Notes: generated by a model not told the origin, from the sequence alone. DNA of 64,000 nt from Brumimicrobium sp964585545 (GCA_964585545.1 CAZPDT010000001.1:62001-126000), one strand, 5' to 3'; shown: positions 51,405-60,547, counted from the first letter of the stretch. Translations and numbers: made by a program.

Positions 51405-51701
51405 ATGAACACAATAATAAAAAAGCCCCTTATAACTGAAAAAGCAACGCTTGATAGTGAAGAGAATAATCGATTCACTTTTATCGTTGATTATAGGGCA
51501 AATAAAATAGAAATTAAAAAGACTGTCGAGAGCATGTACGGTGTAACAGTTGATTCTGTGCGTACTATGAATTATGGCGGTGGAAAGCCTTCTGTTAAAT
51601 TTACAAACAAAGGTATCGTTGAGGAACGAAACAAACGCTACAAGAAAGCTATTGTTTCCGTTGCCGAAGGAGAAACGATTGATTTATTTACAAATGTTTA
51701 A
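51405..51701 (+). CDS. rplW: 50S ribosomal protein L23
   Basis: A 98-residue protein at the tunnel exit where SRP and trigger factor dock. IIKKPLITEKATLDSEENNRFTF and KIEIKKTVESMYGVTVDSVRTMN are typical. I use ATG 51405; in-frame TTG/GTG codons at 51399 and 51402 would add two residues and abut rplD. Confidence 0.96.
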   Translation: MNTIIKKPLITEKATLDSEENNRFTFIVDYRANKIEIKKTVESMYGVTVDSVRTMNYGGGKPSVKFTNKGIVEERNKRYKKAIVSVAEGETIDLFTNV

Positions 51702-51711
51702 TTAATTAAAG

Positions 51712-52536
51712 ATGAGTCTTAAAAAATTCAAGCCTATAACTCCAGGGCAAAGACACAAACTGATTAGTGATTATGCTGAAATAACTGCGTCACAACCAGA
51801 AAAATCACTGCTTGCTTCGCGTAAGAAATCAGGCGGTAGAAACAATTCTGGTAAAATGACCATGCGTTATGTTGGTGGGGGTCACAAGCAGAAATATCGA
51901 ATTATCGACTTTAAAAGAGATAAAACAGATATTCCTGCAACAGTAAAAAGTATTGAGTACGATCCAAATCGTACGGCCAATATCGCATTGCTTTTTTATA
52001 AAGATGGTGAAAAACGATATATTATCGCACCAGAAAACTTAAAAGTTGGTGATACTGTAATGTCTGGAAAAAAGGCATCTCCAAATACTGGAAATGCTTT
52101 GTTTATTAGTGACATTCCTTTAGGATCAACAGTTCATAATATTGAACTTGCTCCAGGTCGAGGAGGTGTTATGGCTCGTGGAGCAGGGACATCTGCTCAA
52201 TTGGTAGCACGTGAGGGGAAGTATGGTATTTTAAAATTACCTTCTGGGGAAGTGAGAATGGTGTTAGCAAGTTGTATGGCTACAATAGGTGCTGTATCTA
52301 ATCACAACCACAGTTTAACGGTTTCTGGTAAAGCTGGACGTTCGCGTTGGCAAGGTCGTAGACCACGTGTAAGAGGTGTTGTTATGAATCCAGTTGATCA
52401 CCCAATGGGAGGTGGGGAAGGACGTAACGCTGGTGGTCATCCACGATCACGTAATGGAATTCCTGCTAAAGGATATAAAACACGTCCGCCAAAGAAATAT
52501 TCAGAAAAGTTTATCATTGAAAAAAGAAAGAAATAA
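51712..52536 (+). CDS. rplB: 50S ribosomal protein L2
   Basis: A 274-residue protein essential for peptidyl transfer and subunit joining. KSGGRNNSGKMTMRYVGGGHKQKYR and the C-terminal VVMNPVDHPMGGGEGRNAGG, with the conserved His near the catalytic centre, are intact. The fold has OB and SH3-like domains as usual. Confidence 0.98.
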   Translation: MSLKKFKPITPGQRHKLISDYAEITASQPEKSLLASRKKSGGRNNSGKMTMRYVGGGHKQKYRIIDFKRDKTDIPATVKSIEYDPNRTANIALLFYKDGEKRYIIAPENLKVGDTVMSGKKASPNTGNALFISDIPLGSTVHNIELAPGRGGVMARGAGTSAQLVAREGKYGILKLPSGEVRMVLASCMATIGAVSNHNHSLTVSGKAGRSRWQGRRPRVRGVVMNPVDHPMGGGEGRNAGGHPRSRNGIPAKGYKTRPPKKYSEKFIIEKRKK

Positions 52537-52539
52537 GAT

Positions 52540-52818
52540 ATGAGTCGTTCGTTAAAAAAACCTCCATTTGTTCACTATAAATTAGTGAAAAAAGCGGAAG
52601 CAGCACAGTCTTCAAATTCTAAAAGTGTAATAAAAACTTGGTCACGTGCATCAACTATTACACCTGATTTTGTAGGATTGACAATTGCTGTTCATAATGG
52701 GAATAAATTTATTCCAGTGTTTGTTACCGAGAACATGGTTGGACATAAATTCGGAGAGTTTGCGCCAACACGTAACTTTCGAGGACATGCTGGAAATAGA
52801 AAAGATAAAAGAAGATAA
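52540..52818 (+). CDS. rpsS: 30S ribosomal protein S19
   Basis: A 92-residue head protein forming a dimer with S13 and contacting the A-site tRNA region. SRSLKKPPFVHYKLVKK, WSRASTITPDFVG and GHKFGEFAPTRNFRGH are standard. Confidence 0.97.
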   Translation: MSRSLKKPPFVHYKLVKKAEAAQSSNSKSVIKTWSRASTITPDFVGLTIAVHNGNKFIPVFVTENMVGHKFGEFAPTRNFRGHAGNRKDKRR

Positions 52819-52832
52819 AAATAAACTTCGTC

Positions 52833-53231
52833 ATGGGTGCTAGAAAAAGATTAAAAGCCGAGGAAAGAAAGGAAGAAAGGAAACAAATTGCATTTGCCTC
52901 TCTAAAGAATTCTCCTATCGCTCCAAGAAAAATGCGAATGGTTGCAGACCTTATTCGTGGAGTTGAAGTAAATAGTGCGTTAAATATTTTACAACATAAT
53001 CCAAAAGAAGCTTCTAAAAGTCTTTCCACTTTATTGCGTTCTGCAATTGCAAATTGGGAGATTAAAAATGAAGACAAAAACTTGGAAGATGAAAAATTAA
53101 TTGTGAAATCAATTGAGGTATCACAAGCTGGAATGTTAAAAAGAATACATCCAGCGGCTCAAGGAAGAGCGCATAGAATTAGAAAACGATCCAACCACGT
53201 ACGCATAGTTGTGGATGGTGTAAAAAATTAA
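52833..53231 (+). CDS. rplV: 50S ribosomal protein L22
   Basis: A 132-residue tunnel protein. SPIAPRKMRMVADLIRG and the C-terminal hairpin GMLKRIHPAAQGRAHRIRKRSNHVRIVV, which reaches the exit tunnel, are intact. The N-terminus carries about 20 extra Lys/Arg/Glu-rich residues compared with E. coli, as often in Bacteroidota. Confidence 0.97.
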   Translation: MGARKRLKAEERKEERKQIAFASLKNSPIAPRKMRMVADLIRGVEVNSALNILQHNPKEASKSLSTLLRSAIANWEIKNEDKNLEDEKLIVKSIEVSQAGMLKRIHPAAQGRAHRIRKRSNHVRIVVDGVKN

Positions 53232-53234
53232 GAA

Positions 53235-53942
53235 ATGGGACAAAAGACGAATCCAATAGGAAATAGACTTGGTTTTATACATGGATGGGACTCCAACTGG
53301 TTTGGTGGTTCTAACTATGCTGATAAAATTGTGGAGGATGATCAAATTAGAAAATACCTTAATGCCCGTTTAAGTCGTGCCGGTATTTCTAAAATAATTA
53401 TCGAAAGAACCTTAAAATTGGTTACTGTCACTATCAATACATCACGCCCAGGGGTGATTATTGGTAAAGGTGGTAAAGAAGTAGACAAGCTTAAAGAAGA
53501 GCTAAAAAAATTGACAAACAAGGAAATTCAAATTAATATTTTTGAAATTAAACGCCCTGAATTGGACGCACAACTTGTAGCAAATAATATTGCTCGTCAA
53601 ATTGAAGCGCGTATCTCTTTCCGTAGAGCGATTAAAATGTCTGTTGCTTCTACCATGAGAATGGGGGCTGAGGGAGTAAAAATAAAAATATCTGGTCGTT
53701 TGAATGGAGCTGAAATGGCGCGTTCAGAAATGTATAAGGATGGAAGAACTCCGCTGCATACATTTAGGGCGGATATTGATTACGCATTGGCAGAAGCACA
53801 CACCACTTACGGACGTATCGGTATAAAGGTATGGATTTGTAAAGGTGAAGTTTTTGGAAAGCGCGATCTTTCTCCGAATATTGGTCTTGGATCAAAAAAG
53901 AAAGGCGGTTCTCGTAGCGGTATGAGAAGAAAAAAGAAATAA
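53235..53942 (+). CDS. rpsC: 30S ribosomal protein S3
   Basis: A 235-residue protein with an N-terminal KH domain (TSRPGVIIGKGGKEVDKL) and a C-terminal domain at the mRNA entry helicase site (RMGAEGVKIKISGRLNGAEMARSE). It ends in the basic tail GSKKKGGSRSGMRRKKK. Confidence 0.98.
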   Translation: MGQKTNPIGNRLGFIHGWDSNWFGGSNYADKIVEDDQIRKYLNARLSRAGISKIIIERTLKLVTVTINTSRPGVIIGKGGKEVDKLKEELKKLTNKEIQINIFEIKRPELDAQLVANNIARQIEARISFRRAIKMSVASTMRMGAEGVKIKISGRLNGAEMARSEMYKDGRTPLHTFRADIDYALAEAHTTYGRIGIKVWICKGEVFGKRDLSPNIGLGSKKKGGSRSGMRRKKK

Positions 53943-53969
53943 GTTGAATGAGTTAAATTTACTTGAAAG

Positions 53970-54398
53970 ATGTTATCACCAAAGAAAACCAAATTTAGGA
54001 AAGCTCAAAAGGGACGAAATAGAGGTCTTGCTCAAAGAGGGAGTAAGGTAACTTTCGGTACTTTTGGAATTAAAACCTTGGAGCCTGCTTGGATTACTTC
54101 CAGACAAATCGAAGCTTCACGTATAGCCGTTACCAGATACATGAAGAGAGAAGGAAAAGTTTGGATTCGTATTTTTCCAGACAAACCTGTAACCTCAAAA
54201 CCTGCCGAAGTGCGTATGGGGAAAGGAAAAGGGGCACCAAGCCACTGGGTATGTGTAGTGCGACCAGGACGAATTTTATTTGAAGTAGATGGAGTATCCT
54301 ACGATACAGCAAAAGAAGCGTTGCGTTTGGCTGCACAAAAACTACCTGTAAAATGTAAGTTTGTTACACGTTACGATTATACGAACCCAAAGAAATAA
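53970..54398 (+). CDS. rplP: 50S ribosomal protein L16
   Basis: A 142-residue protein organising the A-site of the 50S subunit. MLSPKKTKFRKAQKGRNRGLAQRG and the loop RMGKGKGAPSHWVCVVRPGRILFE are canonical; the Arg of the RMGKGKG segment is hydroxylated in some bacteria. Confidence 0.97.
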   Translation: MLSPKKTKFRKAQKGRNRGLAQRGSKVTFGTFGIKTLEPAWITSRQIEASRIAVTRYMKREGKVWIRIFPDKPVTSKPAEVRMGKGKGAPSHWVCVVRPGRILFEVDGVSYDTAKEALRLAAQKLPVKCKFVTRYDYTNPKK

Positions 54399-54408
54399 GT
54401 TAAGTAGT

Positions 54409-54603
54409 ATGAAACAAGAAGAAATCAATCAGTTATCCTTGGACGATATTAAGGATCAACTTATTTCATCAACAGAGAAGATGGAAAAACTAGTTTTGGC
54501 TCATAAAGTGTCTTATCTAGAAAATCCACTTCAAATACGATCGTTAAGAAGAACGATTGCAAGATTGAAGACAGAGTTGACTAAAAGAAACAACCAAGCT
54601 TAA
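54409..54603 (+). CDS. rpmC: 50S ribosomal protein L29
   Basis: A 64-residue two-helix protein at the tunnel exit. It starts MKQEEINQLSLDDIKDQL and contains NPLQIRSLRRTIARLKTEL. The longer frame reading back into rplP has no support; ATG 54409 is 10 bp after the rplP stop. Confidence 0.95.
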   Translation: MKQEEINQLSLDDIKDQLISSTEKMEKLVLAHKVSYLENPLQIRSLRRTIARLKTELTKRNNQA

Positions 54604-54629
54604 TTGCTAATATTAGAAAGTGATTTGAT

Positions 54630-54887
54630 ATGGAAAATCAACATTTAAGAAAAGAAAGAACTGGTGTAGTTACAAGTAATAAGATGGATCGATCTATCGT
54701 AATTACTGTAGAAAGAAAAGTAAAACATCAGAAATATGGTAAATTCATAAAAAAATCTAGTAAATTTGTCGCCCACGATGAAAAAAATGATTGTAACATT
54801 GGAGATACAGTTAAGATTCGTGAGTGTAGACCTTTGTCTAAAACAAAGAACTGGAGATTAATTGAAATTATTGAACGAGCAAAATAA
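54630..54887 (+). CDS. rpsQ: 30S ribosomal protein S17
   Basis: An 85-residue OB-fold protein binding 16S helix 11. RKERTGVVTSNKMDRSIVITVERKVKH and GDTVKIRECRPLSKTKNWRLIEI are typical. Confidence 0.97.
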   Translation: MENQHLRKERTGVVTSNKMDRSIVITVERKVKHQKYGKFIKKSSKFVAHDEKNDCNIGDTVKIRECRPLSKTKNWRLIEIIERAK

Positions 54888-54897
54888 TCATTAAAAA

Positions 54898-55266
54898 ATG
54901 ATACGACAAGAATCAAGACTTGCAGTAGCCGACAATAGTGGCGCAAAAGAAGTGTTGTGCATCCGAATTTTAGGAGGTACAAAACGTCGATATGCTTCTA
55001 TTGGAGACAAAATAGTGGTTTCTGTAAAGAGTGCAATGCCCTCTGGTAACGTCAAAAAAGGACAAGTAGCCACGGCTGTGATAGTAAGAACAAAAAAGGA
55101 AGTTCGTCGTGCTGATGGATCATATATTCGATTCGATGATAACGCAGTAGTGTTATTGGATACAGCAAATGAGATGAGAGGAACTCGTATTTTTGGACCC
55201 GTAGCAAGAGAGTTGCGTGAAAATAAATACATGAAGATTGTTTCATTGGCTCCTGAAGTACTTTAA
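54898..55266 (+). CDS. rplN: 50S ribosomal protein L14
   Basis: A 122-residue intersubunit-bridge protein. RLAVADNSGAKEVLCIRILGG, RADGSYIRFDDNAVVLLD and GTRIFGPVARELR are canonical; it is also the docking site of the silencing factor RsfS in other bacteria. Confidence 0.98.
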   Translation: MIRQESRLAVADNSGAKEVLCIRILGGTKRRYASIGDKIVVSVKSAMPSGNVKKGQVATAVIVRTKKEVRRADGSYIRFDDNAVVLLDTANEMRGTRIFGPVARELRENKYMKIVSLAPEVL

Positions 55267-55278
55267 AACTGTAGAATT

Positions 55279-55599
55279 ATGCAAAAGAAATTACATATTA
55301 AAGTGGGTGACATCGTGAAGGTGATTTCAGGTGTCAACCGTGGTCAAGAAGGAAAGGTTTTATCTTTAGACAGAAACAAAGAAGTAGCTGTTGTTCAGGA
55401 TGTAAATATCGTGAAAAGACATACAAAGCCAGACTCAATGAACCCTCAAGGTGGTGGCATTGTGGAGAAAGAAGCGGGTCTCCACATTTCCAACCTCATG
55501 CTTGTTGTGAATAACGAACCAACACGTGTTGGACGTAGAAAAAACAAGGATGGAAAGATAGTTCGATACGCTAAGAAAACAGGAGAAGAAATTAAGTGA
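55279..55599 (+). CDS. rplX: 50S ribosomal protein L24
   Basis: A 106-residue assembly initiator with a KOW motif (VGDIVKVISGVNRGQEGKVLSLDR) and the hairpin KPDSMNPQGGGIVEKEAGLHISNL. Its TGA shares one base with the rplE ATG (TGATG), so reinitiation is likely. Confidence 0.97.
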   Translation: MQKKLHIKVGDIVKVISGVNRGQEGKVLSLDRNKEVAVVQDVNIVKRHTKPDSMNPQGGGIVEKEAGLHISNLMLVVNNEPTRVGRRKNKDGKIVRYAKKTGEEIK

Positions 55600-56150
55600 T
55601 GAGTTATATACCTAGACTTAAAAAACAGTATCAAGAGGAAATCGTTCCTGCTTTACAAAAGCAATTCGGTTTTAAATCTATTATGCGTGTACCAAAAATT
55701 GAGAAAATTATTCTTTCTCAGGGTATTGGTGAAGCTGTTGCTGACAAGAAGATTATTGATGGTGCAATGGAGGATATTGCCGTTATTACTGGGCAAAAAC
55801 CAGTTGCGACTACCTCAAAGAAAGACGTTTCTAATTTCAAATTGAGAAAAGGAATGCCAATTGGAACAAAAGTGACTTTACGGGGAGAAAAAATGTATGA
55901 GTTTTTGGATCGTTTGATTTCAATTGCTCTACCACGTACTCGTGATTTTCGTGGAGTTCCTGCTAGAGGTTTTGATGGGCGTGGAAACTTCAATATGGGT
56001 GTTAAAGAACACATTATTTTTCCAGAAATCGATATTGATAAAGTAAATAAAATTTTAGGAATGGATATTACCTTTGTTACATCAACTGATAGTGATGAAG
56101 AAGCGAAAGCATTATTATCCGCTTTTAATTTTCCATTCACCAAAAATTAA
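55599..56150 (+). CDS. rplE: 50S ribosomal protein L5
   Basis: A 183-residue 5S rRNA-binding protein. IPRLKKQYQEEIVPALQKQF, GQKPVATTSKKDVSNFKLRKGMPIGTKVTLRG and FRGVPARGFDGRGNFNMGVKEHIIFPEI are intact. ATG 55599 is chosen over the in-frame GTG at 55596 inside the rplX end. Confidence 0.97.
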   Translation: MSYIPRLKKQYQEEIVPALQKQFGFKSIMRVPKIEKIILSQGIGEAVADKKIIDGAMEDIAVITGQKPVATTSKKDVSNFKLRKGMPIGTKVTLRGEKMYEFLDRLISIALPRTRDFRGVPARGFDGRGNFNMGVKEHIIFPEIDIDKVNKILGMDITFVTSTDSDEEAKALLSAFNFPFTKN

Positions 56151-56154
56151 GAAT

Positions 56155-56424
56155 ATGGCAAAAGAATCAATGAAAGCGCGAGAGCGCAAAAGACAAGCTT
56201 TAGTTGAAAAGTATGCTGAGAAAAGAAAGGCTTTAAAAGAAGCTGAGGATTGGGATGCTCTTCAAAAGTTACCAAAGAATTCCTCCAAGGTTAGATTGCA
56301 CAATCGTTGTAATTTAACAGGGCGGCCTAAAGGTTATATGAGACAATTTGGATTGTCTAGGGTTACCTTTAGAGAAATGGCACTTTCAGGAAAAATACCT
56401 GGTATTAAAAAAGCAAGTTGGTAG
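56155..56424 (+). CDS. rpsN: 30S ribosomal protein S14, long zinc-free form
   Basis: An 89-residue S14 beginning AKESMKARERKRQALVEKYAEKR and ending GLSRVTFREMALSGKIPGIKKASW. It has only one Cys (HNRCNLTGRPKGY) and no CxxC pairs, so it is the zinc-independent form. ATG 56155 lies 4 bp after rplE; the longer frame into rplE is spurious. Confidence 0.96.
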   Translation: MAKESMKARERKRQALVEKYAEKRKALKEAEDWDALQKLPKNSSKVRLHNRCNLTGRPKGYMRQFGLSRVTFREMALSGKIPGIKKASW

Positions 56425-56448
56425 TATAAATTAGTAGAAAATAAAATT

Positions 56449-56847
56449 ATGAATACAGATCCAATAGCAGATTTTTTAACTCGTATAAGAAATGCGAGCA
56501 GCATAAATAAAAAAGTTGTGGAAATTCCCGCTTCAAAAACAAAAGTTGCAATGGCAAAAATTCTTTTTGAAAAAGGTTATATCACCAACTATAAAGTGGA
56601 AGAAGACAATAAACAAGGAATCATTAAAATTGCTTTGAAGTACAATCCTACGACAAAAGTTCCTGCAATTACTAAGTTGGAACGTGTGTCTAGCCCTGGG
56701 TTGAGAAAATACAGCAATTCTAAAACATTGCCTCGTGTACTTAATGGACTTGGTATCGCTATTATATCAACATCAAAAGGTTTGATGACTGATAAAGAAG
56801 CGAAAGTCCAAAAAGTTGGAGGAGAAGTTCTTTGTTACGTTTATTAA
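56449..56847 (+). CDS. rpsH: 30S ribosomal protein S8
   Basis: A 132-residue central-domain assembly protein. TDPIADFLTRIRNASSINKKVVEIPASK and LNGLGIAIISTSKGLMTDKEAKVQKVGGEVLCYVY are standard. In E. coli S8 represses the spc segment by binding near rplE; no such site is evident by eye. Confidence 0.97.
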   Translation: MNTDPIADFLTRIRNASSINKKVVEIPASKTKVAMAKILFEKGYITNYKVEEDNKQGIIKIALKYNPTTKVPAITKLERVSSPGLRKYSNSKTLPRVLNGLGIAIISTSKGLMTDKEAKVQKVGGEVLCYVY

Positions 56848-56869
56848 TTTATTAAAGTAATTATTTGTA

Positions 56870-57421
56870 ATGTCAAGGATAGGTAAATCCCCAATAAGCA
56901 TCCCGAGTGGTGTAGAAGTTAAAATGGATGGTAACCTCATAACAGTGAAAGGTGCTAAAGGAACATTGTCGCAAGAAGTGGATCCTTCTATCACCATGAA
57001 AATTGAAGAGGAAACATTAACATTCGACCGCGCAACTGAGGCACCAGTTCATCGTTCCAAGCATGGCCTTTACAGGACTTTGGTTGCGAACATGATTGAA
57101 GGTGTTACGGAAGGGTACACAAAGGTGTTAGAAGTAATAGGAGTAGGGTTTAGAGCTGATGCTAAAGGTCAAATGTTGACTTTATCATTGGGCTTTTCTC
57201 ATCCTATTGTTTTCGAAATACCTGAAGAAATTAAGGTGACTACAGAAACCGCCAAAGGTAAAGCTCCAGTTGTTACATTGGAATCGTCTGATAAACAACT
57301 TTTAGGACAGGTGGCTGCCAAAATTCGTTCTCTCCGTAAGCCTGAACCATACAAAGGGAAAGGTGTTCGATTGCAAGGTGAATATGTAAGAAGAAAAGCT
57401 GGTAAAGCAGCAGGTAAATAA
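56870..57421 (+). CDS. rplF: 50S ribosomal protein L6
   Basis: A 183-residue protein near the sarcin-ricin loop, built of two similar domains. SRIGKSPISIPSGVEVKMDGNLITVKGAKG and IRSLRKPEPYKGKGVRLQGEYVRRKAGK are canonical. Confidence 0.97.
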   Translation: MSRIGKSPISIPSGVEVKMDGNLITVKGAKGTLSQEVDPSITMKIEEETLTFDRATEAPVHRSKHGLYRTLVANMIEGVTEGYTKVLEVIGVGFRADAKGQMLTLSLGFSHPIVFEIPEEIKVTTETAKGKAPVVTLESSDKQLLGQVAAKIRSLRKPEPYKGKGVRLQGEYVRRKAGKAAGK

Positions 57422-57439
57422 CCTTTATAATATAGAGAA

Positions 57440-57793
57440 ATGGCATTTAGTAAAATAAAGAGAAGAACAAAGATTAAGAAAAGAATCCGTAAAAATCTTA
57501 CGGGAACTGAAACGCTTCCTAGACTTACTGTGTATAGAAGCAATAAGCAAATTTATGCTCAAATAGTTAACGATTTGAAAGGGGAGACCCTGGTTTCCGC
57601 TTCATCTCAAGGTGTAAAAGAATGCGAAAAGCTTCCTAAGATTGAGCAAGCCAAATACGTTGGAAAATTGATTGCTGAAAAAGCACTTAAAGCCAATATC
57701 GAAAGCGTAAAATTTGATCGCAATGGATATTTGTATCACGGAAGAGTTAAATCACTTGCAGATAGTGCAAGAGAAAGCGGATTAAAACTATAA
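57440..57793 (+). CDS. rplR: 50S ribosomal protein L18
   Basis: A 117-residue 5S rRNA-binding protein. RIRKNLTGTETLPRLTVYRSNKQIYAQIV, AKYVGKLIAEKAL and FDRNGYLYHGRVKSLADSARESGL are typical. It starts 18 bp after rplF. Confidence 0.97.
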   Translation: MAFSKIKRRTKIKKRIRKNLTGTETLPRLTVYRSNKQIYAQIVNDLKGETLVSASSQGVKECEKLPKIEQAKYVGKLIAEKALKANIESVKFDRNGYLYHGRVKSLADSARESGLKL

Positions 57794-57797
57794 TAGA

Positions 57798-58316
57798 ATG
57801 GCAGCAAAAATTAACAATAGAGTAAAACCAGCAGATTTAGAACTCGTTGATAAACTGGTTGGAATAAACAGGGTTACTAAAGTAACTAAAGGTGGTAGAA
57901 CATTTAGTTTTTCAGCTATAGTTGTTGTAGGGAATCAGGATGGAATCGTAGGTCATGGACTGGGCAAAGCAAATGAAGTAACTGAAGCAATTTCTAAAGG
58001 AATTGATGATGCTAAGAAAAACTTGATTCGTGTCCCAATTATCAATACAACGATACCGCATACGCAAAATGGGAAATACAGTGGTGCTCGGGTTATGCTC
58101 AAGCCTGCTGCAGAAGGTACTGGTGTTATTGCTGGTGGAGCAATGCGTGCCGTTTTGGAAAGCGCCGGAATACATAATGTCTTGGCTAAATCACAGGGGT
58201 CTTCAAACCCACAAAATGTTGTGAAAGCTACAATAGCGGCTTTGTCTTTATTGAGAGATCCTGTTGCTGTAGCAAGACAAAGAGGAATTACATTAGAACA
58301 AGTGTTTAACGGTTAA
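57798..58316 (+). CDS. rpsE: 30S ribosomal protein S5
   Basis: A 172-residue accuracy protein at the mRNA entrance. The dsRBD-like half has VNRVTKVTKGGRTFSFSAIVVVGNQDG and the second half GKYSGARVMLKPAAEGTGVIAGGAMRAVLESAGI. The spectinomycin-related loop VTKGGR is intact. Confidence 0.97.
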   Translation: MAAKINNRVKPADLELVDKLVGINRVTKVTKGGRTFSFSAIVVVGNQDGIVGHGLGKANEVTEAISKGIDDAKKNLIRVPIINTTIPHTQNGKYSGARVMLKPAAEGTGVIAGGAMRAVLESAGIHNVLAKSQGSSNPQNVVKATIAALSLLRDPVAVARQRGITLEQVFNG

Positions 58317-58328
58317 TATTTTTAAGTT

Positions 58329-58508
58329 ATGGCAAAAACAATTAAGATACAGCTTGTAAGAAGCGCAATTAACCGGACACAACGTCAGAAGGATACGGTT
58401 AAAGCTTTAGGATTTAAAAAATTAAATCAAATTATTGAAAAAGAAAGTACTCCTCAGATTTTAGGAATGGTTTCTAAGATTCAACATTTGGTAAAAGTAG
58501 TAGAGTAA
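58329..58508 (+). CDS. rpmD: 50S ribosomal protein L30
   Basis: A 59-residue ferredoxin-like protein: MAKTIKIQLVRSAINRTQRQ, then TVKALGFKKLNQIIEKE and ILGMVSKIQHLVKVVE. It lies 12 bp after rpsE and 22 bp before rplO. Confidence 0.96.
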   Translation: MAKTIKIQLVRSAINRTQRQKDTVKALGFKKLNQIIEKESTPQILGMVSKIQHLVKVVE

Positions 58509-58530
58509 AAAACTTAAAATAAAATTTGAG

Positions 58531-58977
58531 ATGAGTTTAAATAATTTAAAACCGGTAAAAGGATCTACACATCGCCAACGACGTATTGGACGTGGAGAAG
58601 GTTCTGGATACGGAGGAACGTCTACTAGAGGACATAAAGGAGCAAAATCAAGATCTGGATACAGTAAGAAGGTTGGTTTTGAAGGTGGTCAAATGCCCCT
58701 CCAAAGACGTGTTCCTAAATATGGTTTCTACAATATTAATAGAAAAGAGTATAAAGCAGTTAACTTAGATGTAATACAAGATTTAATTGATCGTAAAAAG
58801 CTGACTGAAATTACTCCGGAAATATTACGTGAGAACGGATTATTAGGAAATAAAGAGCAAGTAAAAATACTCGGAAGAGGTGAGTTAAAAGCAAAAATAA
58901 GCGTTTCTGCCCACAAATTTTCTGCAACTGCAAAAGCAGATATTGAAAAGAAAGGTGGAGATTGTACAGAAATCTAG
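58531..58977 (+). CDS. rplO: 50S ribosomal protein L15
   Basis: A 148-residue late-assembly protein. The extended N-terminus GSTHRQRRIGRGEGSGYGGTSTRGHKGAKSRSG, the core FEGGQMPLQRRVPKYGF and the L15e/L18e-like C-terminus (VKILGRGELKAKISVSAHKFSATAKADIEKKGG) are intact. Confidence 0.97.
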   Translation: MSLNNLKPVKGSTHRQRRIGRGEGSGYGGTSTRGHKGAKSRSGYSKKVGFEGGQMPLQRRVPKYGFYNINRKEYKAVNLDVIQDLIDRKKLTEITPEILRENGLLGNKEQVKILGRGELKAKISVSAHKFSATAKADIEKKGGDCTEI

Positions 58978-59005
58978 TTAATTTTGCAAATTAATTTCCC
59001 ATATT

Positions 59006-60313
59006 ATGAATAAAATAATAGAAAACATAAAAAATATTTGGAGAGTTGAAGAGCTTAGAAAAAGGTTGTTAATTACCCTTTCTTTGATACTTGTTTACCG
59101 AATTGGATCATTCATTGTTTTGCCTGGAGTGGATAGCTCGAAACTGGCATTAGGTGGAGGTGAAGCAGGAACCATTGAAGGTTTATTAGGACTTCTTTCT
59201 GGGGGAGGGTTCACCAATGCGTCATTTTTGGCATTGGGTATTATGCCTTATATCTCTGCATCTATTATTATGCAACTTATGGGAATGGCCGTGCCTTCTG
59301 TACAGAAAATGCAAGAAGAAGGAGAGAGTGGTCAAAAGAAAATTAACAATTATACACGTATATTAACGATTATAATTTGTGCGGTTCAAGCGCCAGGATA
59401 TTTGTCATTATACGTTGCCAATAAAGGCGCTATTCCTCCTGAGTTTATGAATTCTCCATTGTGGTGGGTGCAATCAGTATTGGTGCTTGTTGCTGGTGCA
59501 ATGTTCGCAGTATGGCTTGGGGAACGAATTACTGACAGGGGTGTTGGTAACGGAATTTCATTGTTGATTACTGTTGGTATTATCGCAAGACTACCTTCTG
59601 CTTTTATATCGGAAGTAGCACAACATTCTTTCCTTTTGGTGATTATTGAAGTGGCAATATTCTGCTTGATTGTAATGGCAACTGTGCTGATTGTTCAGGG
59701 CGTAAGGAAAGTGCCAATGAATTATGCCAAAAGAGTTGCAAGTGCTAAAGGAGGAAGTGCTGCACTTGCACAAGGAGCACGTTCTTATTTCCCTGTAAAA
59801 GTGAATGCTTCTGGTGTGATGCCAATTATCTTCGCACAGGCAATTATGACCGTCCCTGTTATGATTATTCAAAAACATTTTGGGATTTTTGGATTCTGGT
59901 ATAATCTGGTGTTAGGACTTTTAATTATTGTCTTTACCTATTTTTATACAGCAATAATGATTAATCCGAAAAAAGTAGCCGATGATATGAAAAGAAACGG
60001 TGGCTTTATACCCGGTATTCGTCCAGGAAAAGAAACAGAAACTTTTATAGACAAATTGGTATCAAAAATTACATTACCGGGTTCGATATTCTTAGCTATA
60101 ATTGCAATCGTACCTGCAATTGCCGTTCAGTTTGGTGTTGGCGATGCATTTGCAATGTTCTTTGGTGGTACTTCACTTTTGATTATGGTAGGAGTAGTTT
60201 TGGATACTTTACAGCAAATAGAATCGTATTTATTGAATCGTCATTATGATGGTTTGATGGAAGGAACAAAAATTCGAGGACGTAGAACGCAGGGCGAAAT
60301 GTCTGGAATGTAA
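59006..60313 (+). CDS. secY: Protein translocase subunit SecY
   Basis: A 435-residue, ten-helix channel of the Sec translocon. It opens WRVEELRKRLLITLSLILVYRIGSFIVLPG and has FTNASFLALGIMPYISASIIMQL, WLGERITDRGVGNGISLLI and, near the end, RGRRTQGEMSGM. The cytoplasmic loop NGGFIPGIRPGKETETFIDK (ribosome and SecA docking) is normal. No adk or map gene follows, unlike in many other bacteria. Confidence 0.98.
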   Translation: MNKIIENIKNIWRVEELRKRLLITLSLILVYRIGSFIVLPGVDSSKLALGGGEAGTIEGLLGLLSGGGFTNASFLALGIMPYISASIIMQLMGMAVPSVQKMQEEGESGQKKINNYTRILTIIICAVQAPGYLSLYVANKGAIPPEFMNSPLWWVQSVLVLVAGAMFAVWLGERITDRGVGNGISLLITVGIIARLPSAFISEVAQHSFLLVIIEVAIFCLIVMATVLIVQGVRKVPMNYAKRVASAKGGSAALAQGARSYFPVKVNASGVMPIIFAQAIMTVPVMIIQKHFGIFGFWYNLVLGLLIIVFTYFYTAIMINPKKVADDMKRNGGFIPGIRPGKETETFIDKLVSKITLPGSIFLAIIAIVPAIAVQFGVGDAFAMFFGGTSLLIMVGVVLDTLQQIESYLLNRHYDGLMEGTKIRGRRTQGEMSGM

Positions 60314-60328
60314 AAATGAGTTTTTAAA

Positions 60329-60547
60329 ATGGCAAAACAAAAACCGATAGAACAAGACGGAACGATTAAAGAAGCATTATCTAATGCAATGTTTAGAGTT
60401 GAATTAGAAAATGGTCATATAATTACTGCACATATTTCTGGAAAGATGAGAATGTATTACATTAAAATTCTTCCAGGGGATCGTGTTAAAGTAGAGATGT
60501 CTCCGTACGATCTTACAAAAGGCAGAATAACCTTTAGATATAAATAG
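60329..60547 (+). CDS. infA: Translation initiation factor IF-1
   Basis: A 72-residue OB-fold protein that blocks the A site during initiation: MAKQKPIEQDGTIKEALSNA, FRVELENGHIITAHISGKMRMYYIKILPGDRVKVEMSPYDLTKGRI. It starts 15 bp after secY, replacing the adk/map positions of other phyla. Confidence 0.98.
   Translation: MAKQKPIEQDGTIKEALSNAMFRVELENGHIITAHISGKMRMYYIKILPGDRVKVEMSPYDLTKGRITFRYK

Noticed and set aside
55718..56143. Antisense 141-residue open frame inside rplE
   Set aside because: It lies wholly opposite a highly conserved ribosomal gene, has no recognisable domain and no promoter.
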